Shown: positions 46,289-56,968, counted from the first letter of the stretch. The stretch is 64,000 bases of DNA from Microbulbifer agarilyticus (GCF_019800665.1 NZ_JAHVKO010000003.1:744001-808000), one strand, 5' to 3'. Program-made: numbers and translations. Notes: generated by a model not told the origin, from the letters alone.

Positions 46289-47338
46289 TTAGCCTGCTGG
46301 TGAATCACCAGTAGAGTCTCGTACCAGCAGTTCCGGCACAAATACCTTGGTGATTCCAGCCTCTTTGTTTGCCGCTGCACTTTCCGCAGCGCCTTTGCTG
46401 CGCGCTTTATTCAGTACCAGCGCGGCTGCGCACTTGGCGATTTCATTGTTGGGCTGGTGGGCAGTGGTCAGCTTCGGCCAGGTCTGCCGGGAGAAGGGGC
46501 TATCCTCGAAGCCGACGATAGAGAGTTGCTCCGGGATCTCGATATGCATCAGGCGCGCGGCAAACAGTGCGCCCGCCGCCATTTCATCGTTACTGGCAAA
46601 GATGGCGGTGGGGGGGGTATCGCTTTCGAGTAGTGCCTTGGCGCCGGCCACACCGGAGTCAAATGAATACTCACCTGGGATGACCAGTTCCGGTGCCAGA
46701 TTGATGCCAGCCTGCTGCAACGCCTGCTTGTAGCCGTCCAGGCGTCCGTGGGTGGAAACGTGCTCCTCACCGCCGGAGAGGAAGCCGATGCGTTTGTGGC
46801 CGTGTTCAATCAGGTGCTTGGTGATATCGAAGGCTGCCGCAGTATCATCCACCTGAATGCAGTTTTCTTCATCGCCCTCGGCTGCGCCGCTGGACACAAT
46901 GCGCACATAGTCGAGGTCGAGCTTGTTCACTTCATCAATCACCGATTGGGTCTCGGAGAAGGGCGGGGTCAGTACCACCCCGGCGACCTTGGAGTGCTCC
47001 ACCAGAGCGCGCAATTCGTCGTTGACTGTGTCGGACTTGGAGTTGCTCGGGTGGATCAGCAGCTCGTAACCACGCGCCTTACAGGCCTCGAGAATACCGT
47101 TCTGCATGTCGATCACGTAGTAGGCGTTCGGATTGTCGTAGATCAGTGCAATGGTGTAGCTGCGGGTGCCCGCCAGGTTGCGGGCGGCCAGGTTTGGTTG
47201 GTAGTGAAGCTCCTCAACCGCATCCATCACTTTCTTGCGGGTGGCGGGCCGTACCGAGGGTTCATTGTTGATTACCCGGGAAACGGTTTTGATCGACACC
47301 CCGGCTCGTGCGGCCACGTCGTTGATGGTGCTTTTCAT
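46289..47338 (-). CDS. nagR: LacI-family transcription regulator (probable NagR)
   Basis: The 349-residue protein has the LacI N-terminal helix-turn-helix STINDVAARAGVSIKTVSRVIN (about 3-24) and hinge helix NLAARNLAGTR (about 49-59), then a periplasmic-binding-like effector domain. Family members bind palindromes with a central CG. Four such sites with a common sequence occur in the window: before nagK, in this gene's own upstream region, and twice before the second TonB receptor gene. Genome context matches LacI-type NagR of Shewanella. Likely effectors are GlcNAc-6-P or glucosamine-6-P, but a hexose phosphate is possible because pgi is divergent from it. Confidence 0.82.
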   Translation of the reverse strand: MKSTINDVAARAGVSIKTVSRVINNEPSVRPATRKKVMDAVEELHYQPNLAARNLAGTRSYTIALIYDNPNAYYVIDMQNGILEACKARGYELLIHPSNSKSDTVNDELRALVEHSKVAGVVLTPPFSETQSVIDEVNKLDLDYVRIVSSGAAEGDEENCIQVDDTAAAFDITKHLIEHGHKRIGFLSGGEEHVSTHGRLDGYKQALQQAGINLAPELVIPGEYSFDSGVAGAKALLESDTPPTAIFASNDEMAAGALFAARLMHIEIPEQLSIVGFEDSPFSRQTWPKLTTAHQPNNEIAKCAAALVLNKARSKGAAESAAANKEAGITKVFVPELLVRDSTGDSPAG

Positions 47339-47649
47339 GTCTGGCGTTTTCCTTGTCTTTGCCTAACCCGCAAGTTTAACCGGTTCCGGGCTGCGCGACG
47401 ATGGCCTGACTGTCATTCACGCTTTTGTTGTGCCTGGCCTGATGTACACCGCTGCGATTACTGTGGAAAAAAACTACAAACCTAATTGACAGCCTTAGCC
47501 AACTGTGTGACTCTCTCGCCAATTTGACAGCGTTGTCATTTTGCTCGGTGGTTCTCGCTCAGGGGGTGTGAAAGTCGCGAGCTTAACGGGTAAATAACAA
47601 TAACCGGTGCCCGCAACCCCAGTGCTGGCGCCACTTTCCGGGGGTCGCT
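47339..47649. other. Divergent region between the LacI-type gene and pgi
   Basis: The 311-base gap holds one full LacI-type operator and, about 40 bases to its left, a TTGACAGCC half-site (47486-47494). Nothing else with coding or RNA character is seen. Confidence 0.5.
47524..47539. promoter_or_regulatory. LacI-type operator between nagR and pgi
   Basis: TTGACAGCGTTGTCAT is a near-perfect 16-bp palindrome with central CG, matching the site before nagK. It is about 110 bases before pgi and 185 before nagR, so it could control the sugar-catabolic genes, the regulator itself, or both. Confidence 0.62.
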
Positions 47650-49383
47650 ATGCACTCTGACACTTCTTCATCTCAACCACTTGCGCATTCACCTATCTGG
47701 CAGGCGCTGCAGGCGCAGGCCGCCAAGTTCAAACAGGCGTCACTGAAGGGCCTGTTTGCCGCAGATCCTCAGCGGGCCGAGCGGTTTTCGCTCGAGCTGC
47801 CGGAGTTCTTGCTGGATTTCTCCAAAAATCTGCTCGACCAGGAAGTTTTTGTAAATTTATTACGCTTGGCAGAAGAGGCGGAGTTGCCCCGCTGGTGTGC
47901 AGATTTCTTTGCCGGCAAGCCTATTAATGCAACCGAGGGCCGGGCAGTGCTGCATCCCGCACTGCGTGGGGGTTTGAAGACAGATGTCGAGATCGACGGA
48001 GTTTCCGTCACGGCCCAAGTAGAGGCTGAATTAGAGCGCTTGAAAAAGTTTGTAGTTTTACTACATAATGGGGCCCTGACTGGCTATCGGGGTAAAAGGT
48101 TTACCGATGTAGTCAATCTTGGGGTAGGTGGCTCCCATCTCGGGCCGCAAACCACCATCGAAGCGCTGCGAGCCCATCGGAAGGGCGATGTCGCAGTGCA
48201 TTTCGTTTCCAATGTGGATGGAGCCCAGCTCACGGATGTGCTGGCCGGCCTGGATGCCGATTCGACACTATTTATTGTCTCGTCGAAGACATTTACGACC
48301 AGCGAGACAATGACCAACGCCCGCAGTGCACTTGCATGGTTGCAGCAGGCGATGCCGGAAGTGGATGGAGAGGCGTTGCTGCAACAGCACTTTGCTGCGG
48401 TGACTTCCAGTCCCGATAAGGCGCAACAGTTTGGGGTATTGCCAGAGCGGACTTTCCGATTCTGGGATTGGGTTGGGGGGCGCTTTTCACTCTGGTCCTC
48501 CATCGGCTTGCCAATTGCGATCGCCTGCGGATTTGAGAACTTCCGCGCGCTACTGGATGGCGCTGCGAGCATGGATAAGCACTTCCGCGAGGCACCGCTG
48601 GAAGCCAATGCGCCGGTGATCATGGCGCTGCTGAGTGTCTGGTACTGCACCTTTATGGGTTATCCGGCACACGCCGTGCTGCCCTACGAGCAGGCACTGC
48701 ATATGTTGCCTTCTTATCTGCAGCAGGCGGATATGGAGAGTAACGGCAAATCAACCACCCGCGCCGGGGTGGCGGTGGATTACCCCACCGGTCCTCTGAT
48801 CTGGGGGCAAACGGGTATCAATGGGCAGCATGCGTTTTATCAGTATCTGCACCAGAGCCCGGAAGTGGTGCCGGCGGACTTTATTGGCAGCGTGGCACCC
48901 GGACACGACCTCGATGGTCACCACGAAATTCTACTGGCAAACATGTTTGCCCAGAGCCAGGCACTGATGAACGGTGTGGATGCCGAGTCAGTGGCTAGCG
49001 AGCTGGCAGCCAAGGGGCTGTCGCAAGAAGAGATAAAAAGGCTCACCCCATTCAAAGTACACAGGGGTGGAAAGCCAAGTAACACAATACTCTTGAAGGA
49101 GTTGGACCCCCGATCACTGGGAGCACTGATTGCACTCTATGAGCACAAAATTTTTGCGCAGGGTGTGATTTTGCAAATTTATTCTTTTGATCAGTGGGGA
49201 GTGGAACTGGGTAAGGGTCTGGCGAATAAACTGGAGCCGAAACTGGCTGCGGGAGATTTGTCCGACGAAGACAGTTCTACGACTCAACTGATCGAATACT
49301 ACCGCCGGAAAAAGAACGGCGCGGTTACGCCCACGGAGCTACCGGAAGTTGCGGTAGCTGAGCTTGCTGGAGAACAGGCTTAA
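47650..49383 (+). CDS. pgi: Glucose-6-phosphate isomerase
   Basis: Pgi interconverts fructose-6-P and glucose-6-P, here linking amino-sugar breakdown to the Entner-Doudoroff enzymes downstream. The 577-residue chain, slightly longer than the E. coli enzyme, has VNLGVGGSHLGPQ (near 155-167), the phosphate-binding SSKTFTTSETMTNA (near 209-222), GINGQHAFYQYLHQ with the catalytic His region (near 388-401), and FKVHRGGKPSN near 470. It opens a same-strand run pgi-edd-zwf-pgl-eda and lies after a LacI-type operator. Confidence 0.96.
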   Translation: MHSDTSSSQPLAHSPIWQALQAQAAKFKQASLKGLFAADPQRAERFSLELPEFLLDFSKNLLDQEVFVNLLRLAEEAELPRWCADFFAGKPINATEGRAVLHPALRGGLKTDVEIDGVSVTAQVEAELERLKKFVVLLHNGALTGYRGKRFTDVVNLGVGGSHLGPQTTIEALRAHRKGDVAVHFVSNVDGAQLTDVLAGLDADSTLFIVSSKTFTTSETMTNARSALAWLQQAMPEVDGEALLQQHFAAVTSSPDKAQQFGVLPERTFRFWDWVGGRFSLWSSIGLPIAIACGFENFRALLDGAASMDKHFREAPLEANAPVIMALLSVWYCTFMGYPAHAVLPYEQALHMLPSYLQQADMESNGKSTTRAGVAVDYPTGPLIWGQTGINGQHAFYQYLHQSPEVVPADFIGSVAPGHDLDGHHEILLANMFAQSQALMNGVDAESVASELAAKGLSQEEIKRLTPFKVHRGGKPSNTILLKELDPRSLGALIALYEHKIFAQGVILQIYSFDQWGVELGKGLANKLEPKLAAGDLSDEDSSTTQLIEYYRRKKNGAVTPTELPEVAVAELAGEQA

Positions 49384-49429
49384 CAACAACGTGTGGCGGG
49401 CCGATAAAAAAACGAAGAGTTGATCAAAA

Positions 49430-51262
49430 ATGGCAAACCAAACAGTGGTAAACAGTCGCATACAGGCGGTGACCGACAGGATCATTCGCCGCAGTGAAGA
49501 AACCCGGGCCAAGTATCTGGCTCAGGTTGAGCGCGCGCAGGGCAAAGGCCGGGCGCGCCACAATCTCGCTTGCGGGAACCTGGCGCATGCGATGGCGGCT
49601 TCCAGCGATCACGATAAAAATCTGATCGCATCCGGACAGGGGCCAAACCTGGCGATCATTAATGCTTACAACGATATGTTGTCGGCGCACCAGCCATACG
49701 GCGCTTACCCGGAAATGTTGAAGGCCGAAGCGCTGCGCAATGGCGCAACCGCGCAGGTTGCCGGTGGTGTGCCGGCGATGTGTGACGGCGTGACCCAGGG
49801 GCAGCCGGGTATGGAGCTGTCACTGTTTTCCCGTGATGTCATTGCCATGGCCACGGCTATTTCTCTGTCCCACGACATGTTCGATGGTGGCCTGTACCTC
49901 GGTATCTGCGACAAGATTGTTCCAGGGCTGGTAATTGGCGCTCTGTCATTTGGTCACCTGCCTGCGGTATTTGTCCCCGCTGGTCCGATGCCTACCGGTC
50001 TGTCAAATTCGGAAAAAGTGCGCGTTCGCCAGTTGTATGCCGAAGGCAAGGTAGGTCGTAAGGAACTGTTGGAAGCGGAAAGCGCTTCTTATCACAGTGC
50101 CGGTACCTGCACCTTCTACGGCACCGCCAACAGTAACCAGATGCTAGTGGAAATCATGGGGCTGCAGTTGCCGGGCAGCTCCTTCGTGAATCCGGGTACG
50201 GAATTACGCGATGCGCTGAACCACTCTGCCGTGAAACAGCTGGTGCAGATTTCCGAGCCCAGCAACTACACCCCGATTGCCAAGATCCTTACCGAAAAAG
50301 CATTTGTGAACGGCATTGTCGGCCTGCATGCCACCGGTGGCTCCACCAACCACACCATGCACTTGATCGCGATGGCGCGCGCCGCCGGTATCCAGATTAC
50401 CTGGCAGGATATGGCCGAGCTGTCTGAAGTCGTACCGCTGCTGTGCCACGTTTACCCGAATGGTACCGCCGACATCAACCACTTTGCGGCTGCAGGTGGT
50501 ATGCAATTCCTGATTCGTGAATTACTGGGTGCCGGTTTGCTGCACAACGACGTTAGCACCGTGCTCGGGGATTCCGGTATGGAGTCTTATACCTACGACC
50601 CATTCCTGAATGATGACAAGACTGGCCTGGTATGGCGCCCGACCGCGGAAGAGTCTGGTAACCCTGACATTATCCGCCCGGCGAACGATCCGTTCTCAAG
50701 CCACGGTGGCCTGCAGTTGTTGAAAGGCAACTTGGGTAACAGTGTGATCAAGGTGTCTGCACTGAAATCACCGCAACTGAAAGTGACCGCTCCTGCTGTG
50801 GTGTTTAACAGCCAGGATGACCTTCTGGATGCGTTCAAAGCGGGCGAGTTGGAAAAGGACTTTGTGGCGGTCGTGCGCTTCCAGGGCCCGCAAGCGAATG
50901 GCATGCCGGAGCTGCATAAACTGACGCCGTCTCTCGGCGTTCTGCAAGATCGTGGCTTCAAGGTAGCGCTGGTTACCGACGGCCGCATGTCTGGTGCGTC
51001 TGGCAAGGTACCAGCGGCAATCCATCTGTCTCCAGAAGCTCTGGAAGGCGGCATGGTTGCCAAAATTCAAGATGGCGACCTCATCGAACTCGATGCGGAA
51101 GCCGGTGTTCTCAAAGTACATGTAAGTGATGAAGAGCTGGCGGCACGAGCGCCAGCGGAATGCGATTTGTCTGGTAATGACACAGGCATGGGTCGCGACC
51201 TGTTTGTCAATATGCGCAAGCTTGCGAGCGGCGCAGAAACCGGTGGCAGCATTCTTTTTTAA
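49430..51262 (+). CDS. edd: 6-phosphogluconate dehydratase
   Basis: Edd converts 6-phosphogluconate to 2-keto-3-deoxy-6-phosphogluconate (KDPG) and carries an iron-sulfur cluster. The 610-residue protein of the IlvD/Edd family shows [19 protein letters not shown] (near 115-133), GICDKIVPG (near 161), [13 protein letters not shown] (near 300) and [20 protein letters not shown] (near 517-536). Cysteines at the first two motifs fit cluster ligation. It starts 46 bases after pgi. Confidence 0.96.
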   Translation: MANQTVVNSRIQAVTDRIIRRSEETRAKYLAQVERAQGKGRARHNLACGNLAHAMAASSDHDKNLIASGQGPNLAIINAYNDMLSAHQPYGAYPEMLKAEALRNGATAQVAGGVPAMCDGVTQGQPGMELSLFSRDVIAMATAISLSHDMFDGGLYLGICDKIVPGLVIGALSFGHLPAVFVPAGPMPTGLSNSEKVRVRQLYAEGKVGRKELLEAESASYHSAGTCTFYGTANSNQMLVEIMGLQLPGSSFVNPGTELRDALNHSAVKQLVQISEPSNYTPIAKILTEKAFVNGIVGLHATGGSTNHTMHLIAMARAAGIQITWQDMAELSEVVPLLCHVYPNGTADINHFAAAGGMQFLIRELLGAGLLHNDVSTVLGDSGMESYTYDPFLNDDKTGLVWRPTAEESGNPDIIRPANDPFSSHGGLQLLKGNLGNSVIKVSALKSPQLKVTAPAVVFNSQDDLLDAFKAGELEKDFVAVVRFQGPQANGMPELHKLTPSLGVLQDRGFKVALVTDGRMSGASGKVPAAIHLSPEALEGGMVAKIQDGDLIELDAEAGVLKVHVSDEELAARAPAECDLSGNDTGMGRDLFVNMRKLASGAETGGSILF

Positions 51263-51322
51263 CTGAAATTCACGCGGGGTCTGTAAAAACAGATGCCCGC
51301 GTCTTTGTTTGAGAGCAGAGCA

Positions 51323-52780
51323 ATGGCAAAAGCATTCGACATGGTACTGTTTGGTGGCGGCGGAGATCTGTCACTGCGCAAATTAATTCCCGCGTTGTAC
51401 CGCGCATTTATCGAAGGTGGCCTCGACAAGGGCACCCGCATTTTCCCGGTATGTCGTCGCGCGGAAGATGCCGATGCTTACATGAATACCGCACAGCAGG
51501 CGCTGAAAACCCACCTGCGTAACGGTGAGTACTCGGATAAGCAATGGAAAGCCTTCAGTCCGCTGCTGCGTGCGGTAGCGCTGGATATCTCCAAGCCCGA
51601 CGAGCAGTGGGATGTATTGGTCGATCTGCTGGGCAACGATATAGAGCGCACCCGCCTGTTTTATCTGGCGATTCCGCCGGCCGTATTTGGTCCCTGCTGT
51701 GAAAACCTGTCTGTCAAAGGTTTGATTCACGAAAACTCCCGTGTCGTGGTAGAGAAGCCGCTGGGTTACAACGCCAAAACTTCCGACGAAATTAACAGCA
51801 AAATCGCAGAGTACTTCCGCGAAGAAAGTATTTTCCGCATCGACCACTACCTGGGTAAGGAAACGGTTCAGAACTTGCTGGCGCTGCGTTTTAGCAATGT
51901 GCTGTTTGAGCACCTGTGGGACGCCAAGACCATTGATCAGATCCAGATCAGCATTAATGAAACCGTGGGCCTCGAGGGGCGTGCCGGTTTTTACGATGAT
52001 ACTGGTGCAATGCGGGACATGGTGCAGAACCACCTGTTGCAGTTGCTGTGCCTGATTGCGATGGAATCGCCCAACAGCATGTCTGCCCGCAATATCCGCT
52101 CCGAAAAAATCAAGGTGCTGGAAGCCCTGCGTCCGCTGACCGGCGATGACGTAGATGAAAATATCGTGCGCGGTCAGTACGTTGCTGGCGGCTTGGGTAA
52201 AGAGCTGGTACCCGGCTATCTGGAAGAATTGAAGGCTCCGAATAGTACAACCGAAACGTTCGTTGCCATTCGCGCACACATCGACAACTGGCGTTGGACC
52301 GGCGTGCCGTTCTATTTGCGCACTGGTAAGCGTATGGAAAAGCGCTGCGCGGAAATCGTTATTCAATACAAGAACGTTTCCCACAGTGTGTATCAGCCGG
52401 AAGCCGGAGAGGTATTGCCAAACCGCCTGGTGATTCGCCTGCAGCCGGAGGAGAGCATCAAGATGGTGCTGATGGCGAAGAAGATGGACAGCCTCACCAT
52501 GGAGCTGCAACCGGTTGAGTTGAACCTGTCACTGTCTGAAACCTACGACAGCTTCAAGAGTGATGCCTACAAGCGCCTGATGCTGGATGCTGCGGCGAAT
52601 AACTCCGCGCTGTTTATCCATCGCGATGAGGTCGCTGCGGCGTGGGCGTGGGTCGATCCCATCATGGATCGCTGGCGCGAAACCAACAACCAGCCGCAGC
52701 TATACCGCGCGGGTACCTGGGGGCCACAGGCCTCCAACCAATTGCTGGCGGAAAATGGCCACCACTGGTTTAACCCTTAA
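51323..52780 (+). CDS. zwf: Glucose-6-phosphate 1-dehydrogenase
   Basis: Zwf oxidises glucose-6-P to 6-phosphogluconolactone with NADP or NAD. The 485-residue protein has the coenzyme motif FGGGGDLSLRKLIPALYRA near the N-terminus, the glucose-6-P site RIDHYLGKETVQNL (near 172-185), and PLGYNAK with the conserved lysine preceding. The ATG at 51323 is preferred over 51293 because GAGAGCAGAG lies just before it and the protein then starts at the coenzyme strand. It follows edd by about 60 bases. Confidence 0.96.
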   Translation: MAKAFDMVLFGGGGDLSLRKLIPALYRAFIEGGLDKGTRIFPVCRRAEDADAYMNTAQQALKTHLRNGEYSDKQWKAFSPLLRAVALDISKPDEQWDVLVDLLGNDIERTRLFYLAIPPAVFGPCCENLSVKGLIHENSRVVVEKPLGYNAKTSDEINSKIAEYFREESIFRIDHYLGKETVQNLLALRFSNVLFEHLWDAKTIDQIQISINETVGLEGRAGFYDDTGAMRDMVQNHLLQLLCLIAMESPNSMSARNIRSEKIKVLEALRPLTGDDVDENIVRGQYVAGGLGKELVPGYLEELKAPNSTTETFVAIRAHIDNWRWTGVPFYLRTGKRMEKRCAEIVIQYKNVSHSVYQPEAGEVLPNRLVIRLQPEESIKMVLMAKKMDSLTMELQPVELNLSLSETYDSFKSDAYKRLMLDAAANNSALFIHRDEVAAAWAWVDPIMDRWRETNNQPQLYRAGTWGPQASNQLLAENGHHWFNP

Positions 52781-52826
52781 TCGAAATAGTTAGTGAAAGA
52801 GTTAATTTCAATATCGGTCATAAGAC

Positions 52827-53537
52827 ATGGTTGAAGAAAAGTTTTTTGCAGATAGAGAGCGCCTGACACTGGCGCTCGCCAATGAGTGCGCTGCCGCTCT
52901 GCACGAAGGTATCAAAGAAAATGGTCAGGCGACGTTCCTGGTGAGCGGCGGAAGTTCGCCCGAACCGGTTTATCGCGAACTGTCTCGTCGACCACTCCCG
53001 TGGGAGAAGGTCAACGTAGCCTTGGTGGATGAGCGCTGGGTCGAGAAGGACGAAGCGGGCAGCAACCTGGCATTTATTTCAAATACCCTGCTGCAAAACG
53101 AAGCGGCCAAGGCACCGTGTCTGGGTATGAAAAATGCCGCCGCCACGCCGGCCGCAGGTGAGGCAGATTGTGAACGCGCCTTCCAAGAATTGCCGCGTCC
53201 TTTCGACGTGTGTGTACTGGGCATGGGTAACGATGGCCATACCGCTTCCTTCTTTCCCTACGCGGAAGGACTGGAAGAAGCGCTCGACCCGAAAAGCGAA
53301 AAGCTGTGTAAAGCCATCACTGCCAAGCAAAGCGCGGTCACCGGTGTGCACACAGAACGCATGACGCTGACACTTGCCGCAATTTTGCAGGCAAAAGAAA
53401 TCAAACTGCTGATCTCCGGTGAAGAGAAGCTGAAAGTATATCGCCAGGCACTGCTGGGCGATGACGTGCTGGAGATGCCAGTACGCAGCATTCTCAAGCA
53501 GGGATCGAAACCGGTCACAGTGTACTGGGCACCTTAA
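52827..53537 (+). CDS. pgl: 6-phosphogluconolactonase
   Basis: Pgl hydrolyses 6-phosphogluconolactone to 6-phosphogluconate. The 236-residue protein is of the NagB-like-fold DevB type: VSGGSSPEPVYREL (near 38-51), VDERWV (near 66-71) and LGMGNDGHTASFFP (near 131-144) are the phosphate-binding and catalytic loops. It lies between zwf and eda in the Entner-Doudoroff run. A glucosamine-6-P deaminase role is unlikely given context and the separate NagB-II. Confidence 0.93.
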   Translation: MVEEKFFADRERLTLALANECAAALHEGIKENGQATFLVSGGSSPEPVYRELSRRPLPWEKVNVALVDERWVEKDEAGSNLAFISNTLLQNEAAKAPCLGMKNAAATPAAGEADCERAFQELPRPFDVCVLGMGNDGHTASFFPYAEGLEEALDPKSEKLCKAITAKQSAVTGVHTERMTLTLAAILQAKEIKLLISGEEKLKVYRQALLGDDVLEMPVRSILKQGSKPVTVYWAP

Positions 53538-53596
53538 TGTATCGGGCCCTGGGCCATTTAAATAACAACGAATTAGGCGAGTTTTAGGAATTGACC

Positions 53597-54226
53597 ATGC
53601 AAGAGACTCTTGTACCCGTATTGGAACAGGCTGGCGTAGTGCCGGTAATCGTGATCGACAACGTCAGCGATGCACTGCCCCTGGCGCAGGCACTGGTAGA
53701 AGGTGGTCTGAACGTACTGGAAGTCACTCTGCGCACTGAAGCTGCGCTGGCTGCAGTAGAAGAAATTGCCAAGCATCTTCCTGATGCGCACGTAGGTACC
53801 GGCACCGTATTGAATGCTGGTGACATCCGCCGCTCTGTGGATGCCGGCGCGACCTTTATGGTGAGCCCGGGTGCCACCGACGCTCTGCTGGATGCCGCTG
53901 CCGATGTATCGGTACCCATGTTGCCGGGTGCTGCCAATCCTTCTGACGTTATGCGTCTGCTGGAGCGTGGTTATGGCTACCAGAAATTCTTCCCTGCGGA
54001 AGCTGCCGGTGGTGTGCCGATGCTGAAATCCATTGGCGGTCCTCTGGGCCAAGTGAAGTTCTGCCCCACCGGCGGCATTGGCCCCAAAAATGCGATGGAT
54101 TACCTGAACCTGTCCAACGTTGTCTGTGTTGGCGGTTCCTGGATGGCGGCTCCGAAACTGGTAGCAGAAAAGAACTGGGCTGAGATCACACGTCTCGCGA
54201 AAGAGGCGTCCCAGTTGAAAGGCTGA
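53597..54226 (+). CDS. eda: KDPG/KHG aldolase
   Basis: Eda splits KDPG to pyruvate and glyceraldehyde-3-P. The 209-residue class I aldolase has the catalytic Glu42 in LEVTLRT, the Schiff-base Lys130 in QKFFPAEAAGG, and the phosphate-binding KFCPTGGI near 154-161. A TTG six bases upstream in frame is not used here, since AGGA at the proper distance favours the ATG at 53597. It closes the Entner-Doudoroff run; gap follows after 115 bases. Confidence 0.96.
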   Translation: MQETLVPVLEQAGVVPVIVIDNVSDALPLAQALVEGGLNVLEVTLRTEAALAAVEEIAKHLPDAHVGTGTVLNAGDIRRSVDAGATFMVSPGATDALLDAAADVSVPMLPGAANPSDVMRLLERGYGYQKFFPAEAAGGVPMLKSIGGPLGQVKFCPTGGIGPKNAMDYLNLSNVVCVGGSWMAAPKLVAEKNWAEITRLAKEASQLKG

Positions 54227-54341
54227 TTCAGTCTAAACGGATTCGAGAATTTCTAGATTAAGACAAAGCGCTGGGGGGGAATTTGCACTCAGCGTCGCGA
54301 TACAAAATTCATAAACTTTACAAGACAAAGGGTGTAGCGAT

Positions 54342-55355
54342 ATGAAACTCAGAATTGCTATTAACGGATATGGACGTATTGGCCGCAATGTCACTCGTGC
54401 AATTTACGAGTCTGGCTATAACGACCGTATCCAGCTGGTTGCGATTAACGATCTGGCACCGGTGGAAGCCAATGCCCACCTGACTCGCTTCGATACCGTA
54501 CATGGCCGCTTCAATACTGAAGTAGTGGTCGACGGTGAGAACCTGGTTATTGGCGGCGATACCGTGAAGGTTTGCCAGGAGCGCGACCCGGCCGCCTTGC
54601 CATGGGCGGAGCTGGAAGTGGATCTGGTACTTGAGTGTACCGGCCTGTTCACCGACAAGGCCGCAGCCTCCAAGCACATGGAAGCCGGTGCAAAAGCAGT
54701 ACTGATTTCTGCTCCCTCCAAGGATGCCGATCTGACCGTGGTTTACGGTGTGAACGACGACAAACTGACTGCAGAGCACAAAGTTGTGTCCAACGCTTCC
54801 TGTACCACTAACTGCTTGGCCCCGGTTGCCAAGGTACTGAACGAAGCGATTGGTATCGAGCGTGGCTTTATGACCACTGTGCACGCCTATACCAACGATC
54901 AGAACACCCAGGATGCGGTGCACAAAGACATTTATCGTGCACGTGCAGCTGCAGACAACATGATTCCGACCAAGACCGGCGCGGCTGCCGCGGTAGGTCT
55001 GGTACTGCCGGAACTGCAGGGCAAGCTGGATGGCATGGCGGTACGTGTACCGGTGAACAATGTTTCCCTGGTCGACTGCCAGTTTATTGCTAGCCGCGAA
55101 ACCACTGCAGATGAAATCAATGCGATTCTGCAGGACGCTGCCGGCACCATGAAAGGTGGTGTGCTGTCGTACTGCGATCAGCCTCTGGTTTCTGTGGACT
55201 TTAACCACACTGCAGCTTCCAGCCACTTTGACGCCAACCACACCCGTGTAAACGGTAATCTGGTGAAGGTGATGTCCTGGTACGACAACGAGTGGGGCTT
55301 CTCTCACCGTATGCTCGACACCAGCCTGGCCATGGCCAAAGCGCAAGGTCTGTAA
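54342..55355 (+). CDS. gap: Glyceraldehyde-3-phosphate dehydrogenase (type I)
   Basis: The enzyme oxidises glyceraldehyde-3-P to 1,3-bisphosphoglycerate with NAD. The 337-residue protein has [14 protein letters not shown] at the N-terminus (Rossmann loop) and the active-site [12 protein letters not shown] with catalytic Cys154, followed by TVHAYTNDQ. Some segments ([19 protein letters not shown]) recall the Epd branch that acts on erythrose-4-P, but the catalytic Cys context and position next to eda and pyk support the glycolytic role. It has a terminator of its own. Confidence 0.9.
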   Translation: MKLRIAINGYGRIGRNVTRAIYESGYNDRIQLVAINDLAPVEANAHLTRFDTVHGRFNTEVVVDGENLVIGGDTVKVCQERDPAALPWAELEVDLVLECTGLFTDKAAASKHMEAGAKAVLISAPSKDADLTVVYGVNDDKLTAEHKVVSNASCTTNCLAPVAKVLNEAIGIERGFMTTVHAYTNDQNTQDAVHKDIYRARAAADNMIPTKTGAAAAVGLVLPELQGKLDGMAVRVPVNNVSLVDCQFIASRETTADEINAILQDAAGTMKGGVLSYCDQPLVSVDFNHTAASSHFDANHTRVNGNLVKVMSWYDNEWGFSHRMLDTSLAMAKAQGL

Positions 55356-55395
55356 TTACTTCTGTAACAGCAGCCTGATAACGTTTTGTTATCCA

Positions 55396-55433
55396 GCCCG
55401 GGTGAGTGCAAGACTTACCCGGGCCTATTTTTG
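55396..55433 (+). terminator. Terminator after gap
   Basis: GCCCGGGT and ACCCGGGC form an extended stem (with a further partly paired inner part) around a GCAAG loop, followed by CTATTTTTG. It separates gap from pyk. Confidence 0.8.
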
Positions 55434-55531
55434 ATCTTGCTAGCGGGTTTGCTAGCAAGGTAAGCGGTCAACGATGACTGCGACCACAATGAATCGGTCT
55501 CACTTCACATTCAAATACAAAAACCACCACT

Positions 55532-56968
55532 ATGATTCGCCATACAAAAATTGTTGCCACACTCGGCCCGGGCACTGACAAGCCGCGTGTAATTGACGAG
55601 ATTATCCGCGCCGGCGTAAATGTTGTGCGCCTGAACTTTTCCCACGGCAGTGCCGATGACCACCGCAAGCGTGTGGAAGAAGTGCGCCGCGCCGCAGCAG
55701 AGCAAAACAAATTGGTTGCTGTTCTGGGCGACCTGCAGGGCCCCAAAATTCGAATTGCCCGTTTCGCGGAAGGTAGTATCTTCCTGGAAAATAACGCCGA
55801 GTTCACCCTCGACGCCGATTGCCCGAAAGAGGGCGGTAACCAGCAGCGTGTGGGTGTCGATTACCCTTCGCTCATTGCAGACTGCAAGCCGGGTAATATT
55901 CTGCTGTTGGACGATGGCAAGATTCGTCTGGAAGTTACTGGTGGCACCAATAGCAAGCTGTTCTGTCGCGTACTGCAGGGTGGCAAGTTGTCCAACAACA
56001 AGGGCATTAACCTGCTCGGTGGTGGCCTGTCTGCGCCGGCGCTTACCGAAAAAGACTACGGTGATATCAAACTCGCCGCCGAGTTGGATGTGGATTTCCT
56101 CGCAGTGAGCTTCCCGCGCAGCGGGGAAGACCTGGAGATCGCTCGCAAGGCGATGCGTGAAGCGGGCAGTAACGCCGCGATCGTCGCCAAAGTGGAGCGC
56201 GCCGAAGCGGTCAACGATGACGAACAGATGGACGGTATTATCCTGGCGTCTGACGTAATCATGGTGGCCCGTGGTGACCTGGGTGTAGAAATCGGTGATT
56301 CAGCGCTGGTGGGTGTGCAGAAAAAACTGATCAACCGCGCCAATGAACTGAACCGCGGCGTGATTACTGCGACTCAAATGATGGAGTCCATGATCACCAA
56401 TCCGACCCCGACCCGCGCTGAAGTGATGGACGTGGCCAACGCAGTTCTGGATGGTACCGACGCGGTGATGCTGTCCGCGGAAACCGCCGCTGGCGACTTC
56501 CCGGTAGCAGCAGTAGAGTCCATGGCGGAAGTGGTTGTAGGTGCTGAGCAGTACCTGGGCACTACCTCCCGCCCGGCTGCGGATCGCTCTTCTTCCGAGA
56601 CCATCGATACCGTGATTGCTCAGGCAGCAATTGAGTCTGCGGCGCGCGTTGAGAACCTGTGTGCGGTAGCGGCACTGACCGAGTCCGGTCGTACCCCGCG
56701 TATCATGTCTCGTGCCACCAGCCAGCTGCCAATCTTTGCAATGACCCGTCACTCGCGTGTTGCCCGCCAGCTGGTACTGCTGCGTGGTGTGGAGCCGATC
56801 GAGTTTGACCCGGCGTCTGTGCCGCTCGGCCATCTGACCGATGCGATCGTTGAGGTGCTGGGCTCCCGTATCGACCTGGAAAAGGGCCAGCGTATCCTGA
56901 TTACCCAGGGTGAGCGCCTGAACATGGGCGGCGGCACCAGCTCCATGCGCATCAAGGAAATCGAATAG
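55532..56968 (+). CDS. pykA: Pyruvate kinase
   Basis: Pyruvate kinase makes pyruvate and ATP from phosphoenolpyruvate and ADP. The 478-residue chain has KIVATLGPGTD at the start, VVRLNFSHGSADDH (near 32-45), LGDLQGPKIR, the active-site Lys in IVAKVERAEAV (near 212-222), MVARGDLGVE, and TATQMMESMI. Sequence style is that of the PykA (type II) enzyme. It ends the central-carbon run and has a strong terminator. Confidence 0.94.
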   Translation: MIRHTKIVATLGPGTDKPRVIDEIIRAGVNVVRLNFSHGSADDHRKRVEEVRRAAAEQNKLVAVLGDLQGPKIRIARFAEGSIFLENNAEFTLDADCPKEGGNQQRVGVDYPSLIADCKPGNILLLDDGKIRLEVTGGTNSKLFCRVLQGGKLSNNKGINLLGGGLSAPALTEKDYGDIKLAAELDVDFLAVSFPRSGEDLEIARKAMREAGSNAAIVAKVERAEAVNDDEQMDGIILASDVIMVARGDLGVEIGDSALVGVQKKLINRANELNRGVITATQMMESMITNPTPTRAEVMDVANAVLDGTDAVMLSAETAAGDFPVAAVESMAEVVVGAEQYLGTTSRPAADRSSSETIDTVIAQAAIESAARVENLCAVAALTESGRTPRIMSRATSQLPIFAMTRHSRVARQLVLLRGVEPIEFDPASVPLGHLTDAIVEVLGSRIDLEKGQRILITQGERLNMGGGTSSMRIKEIE

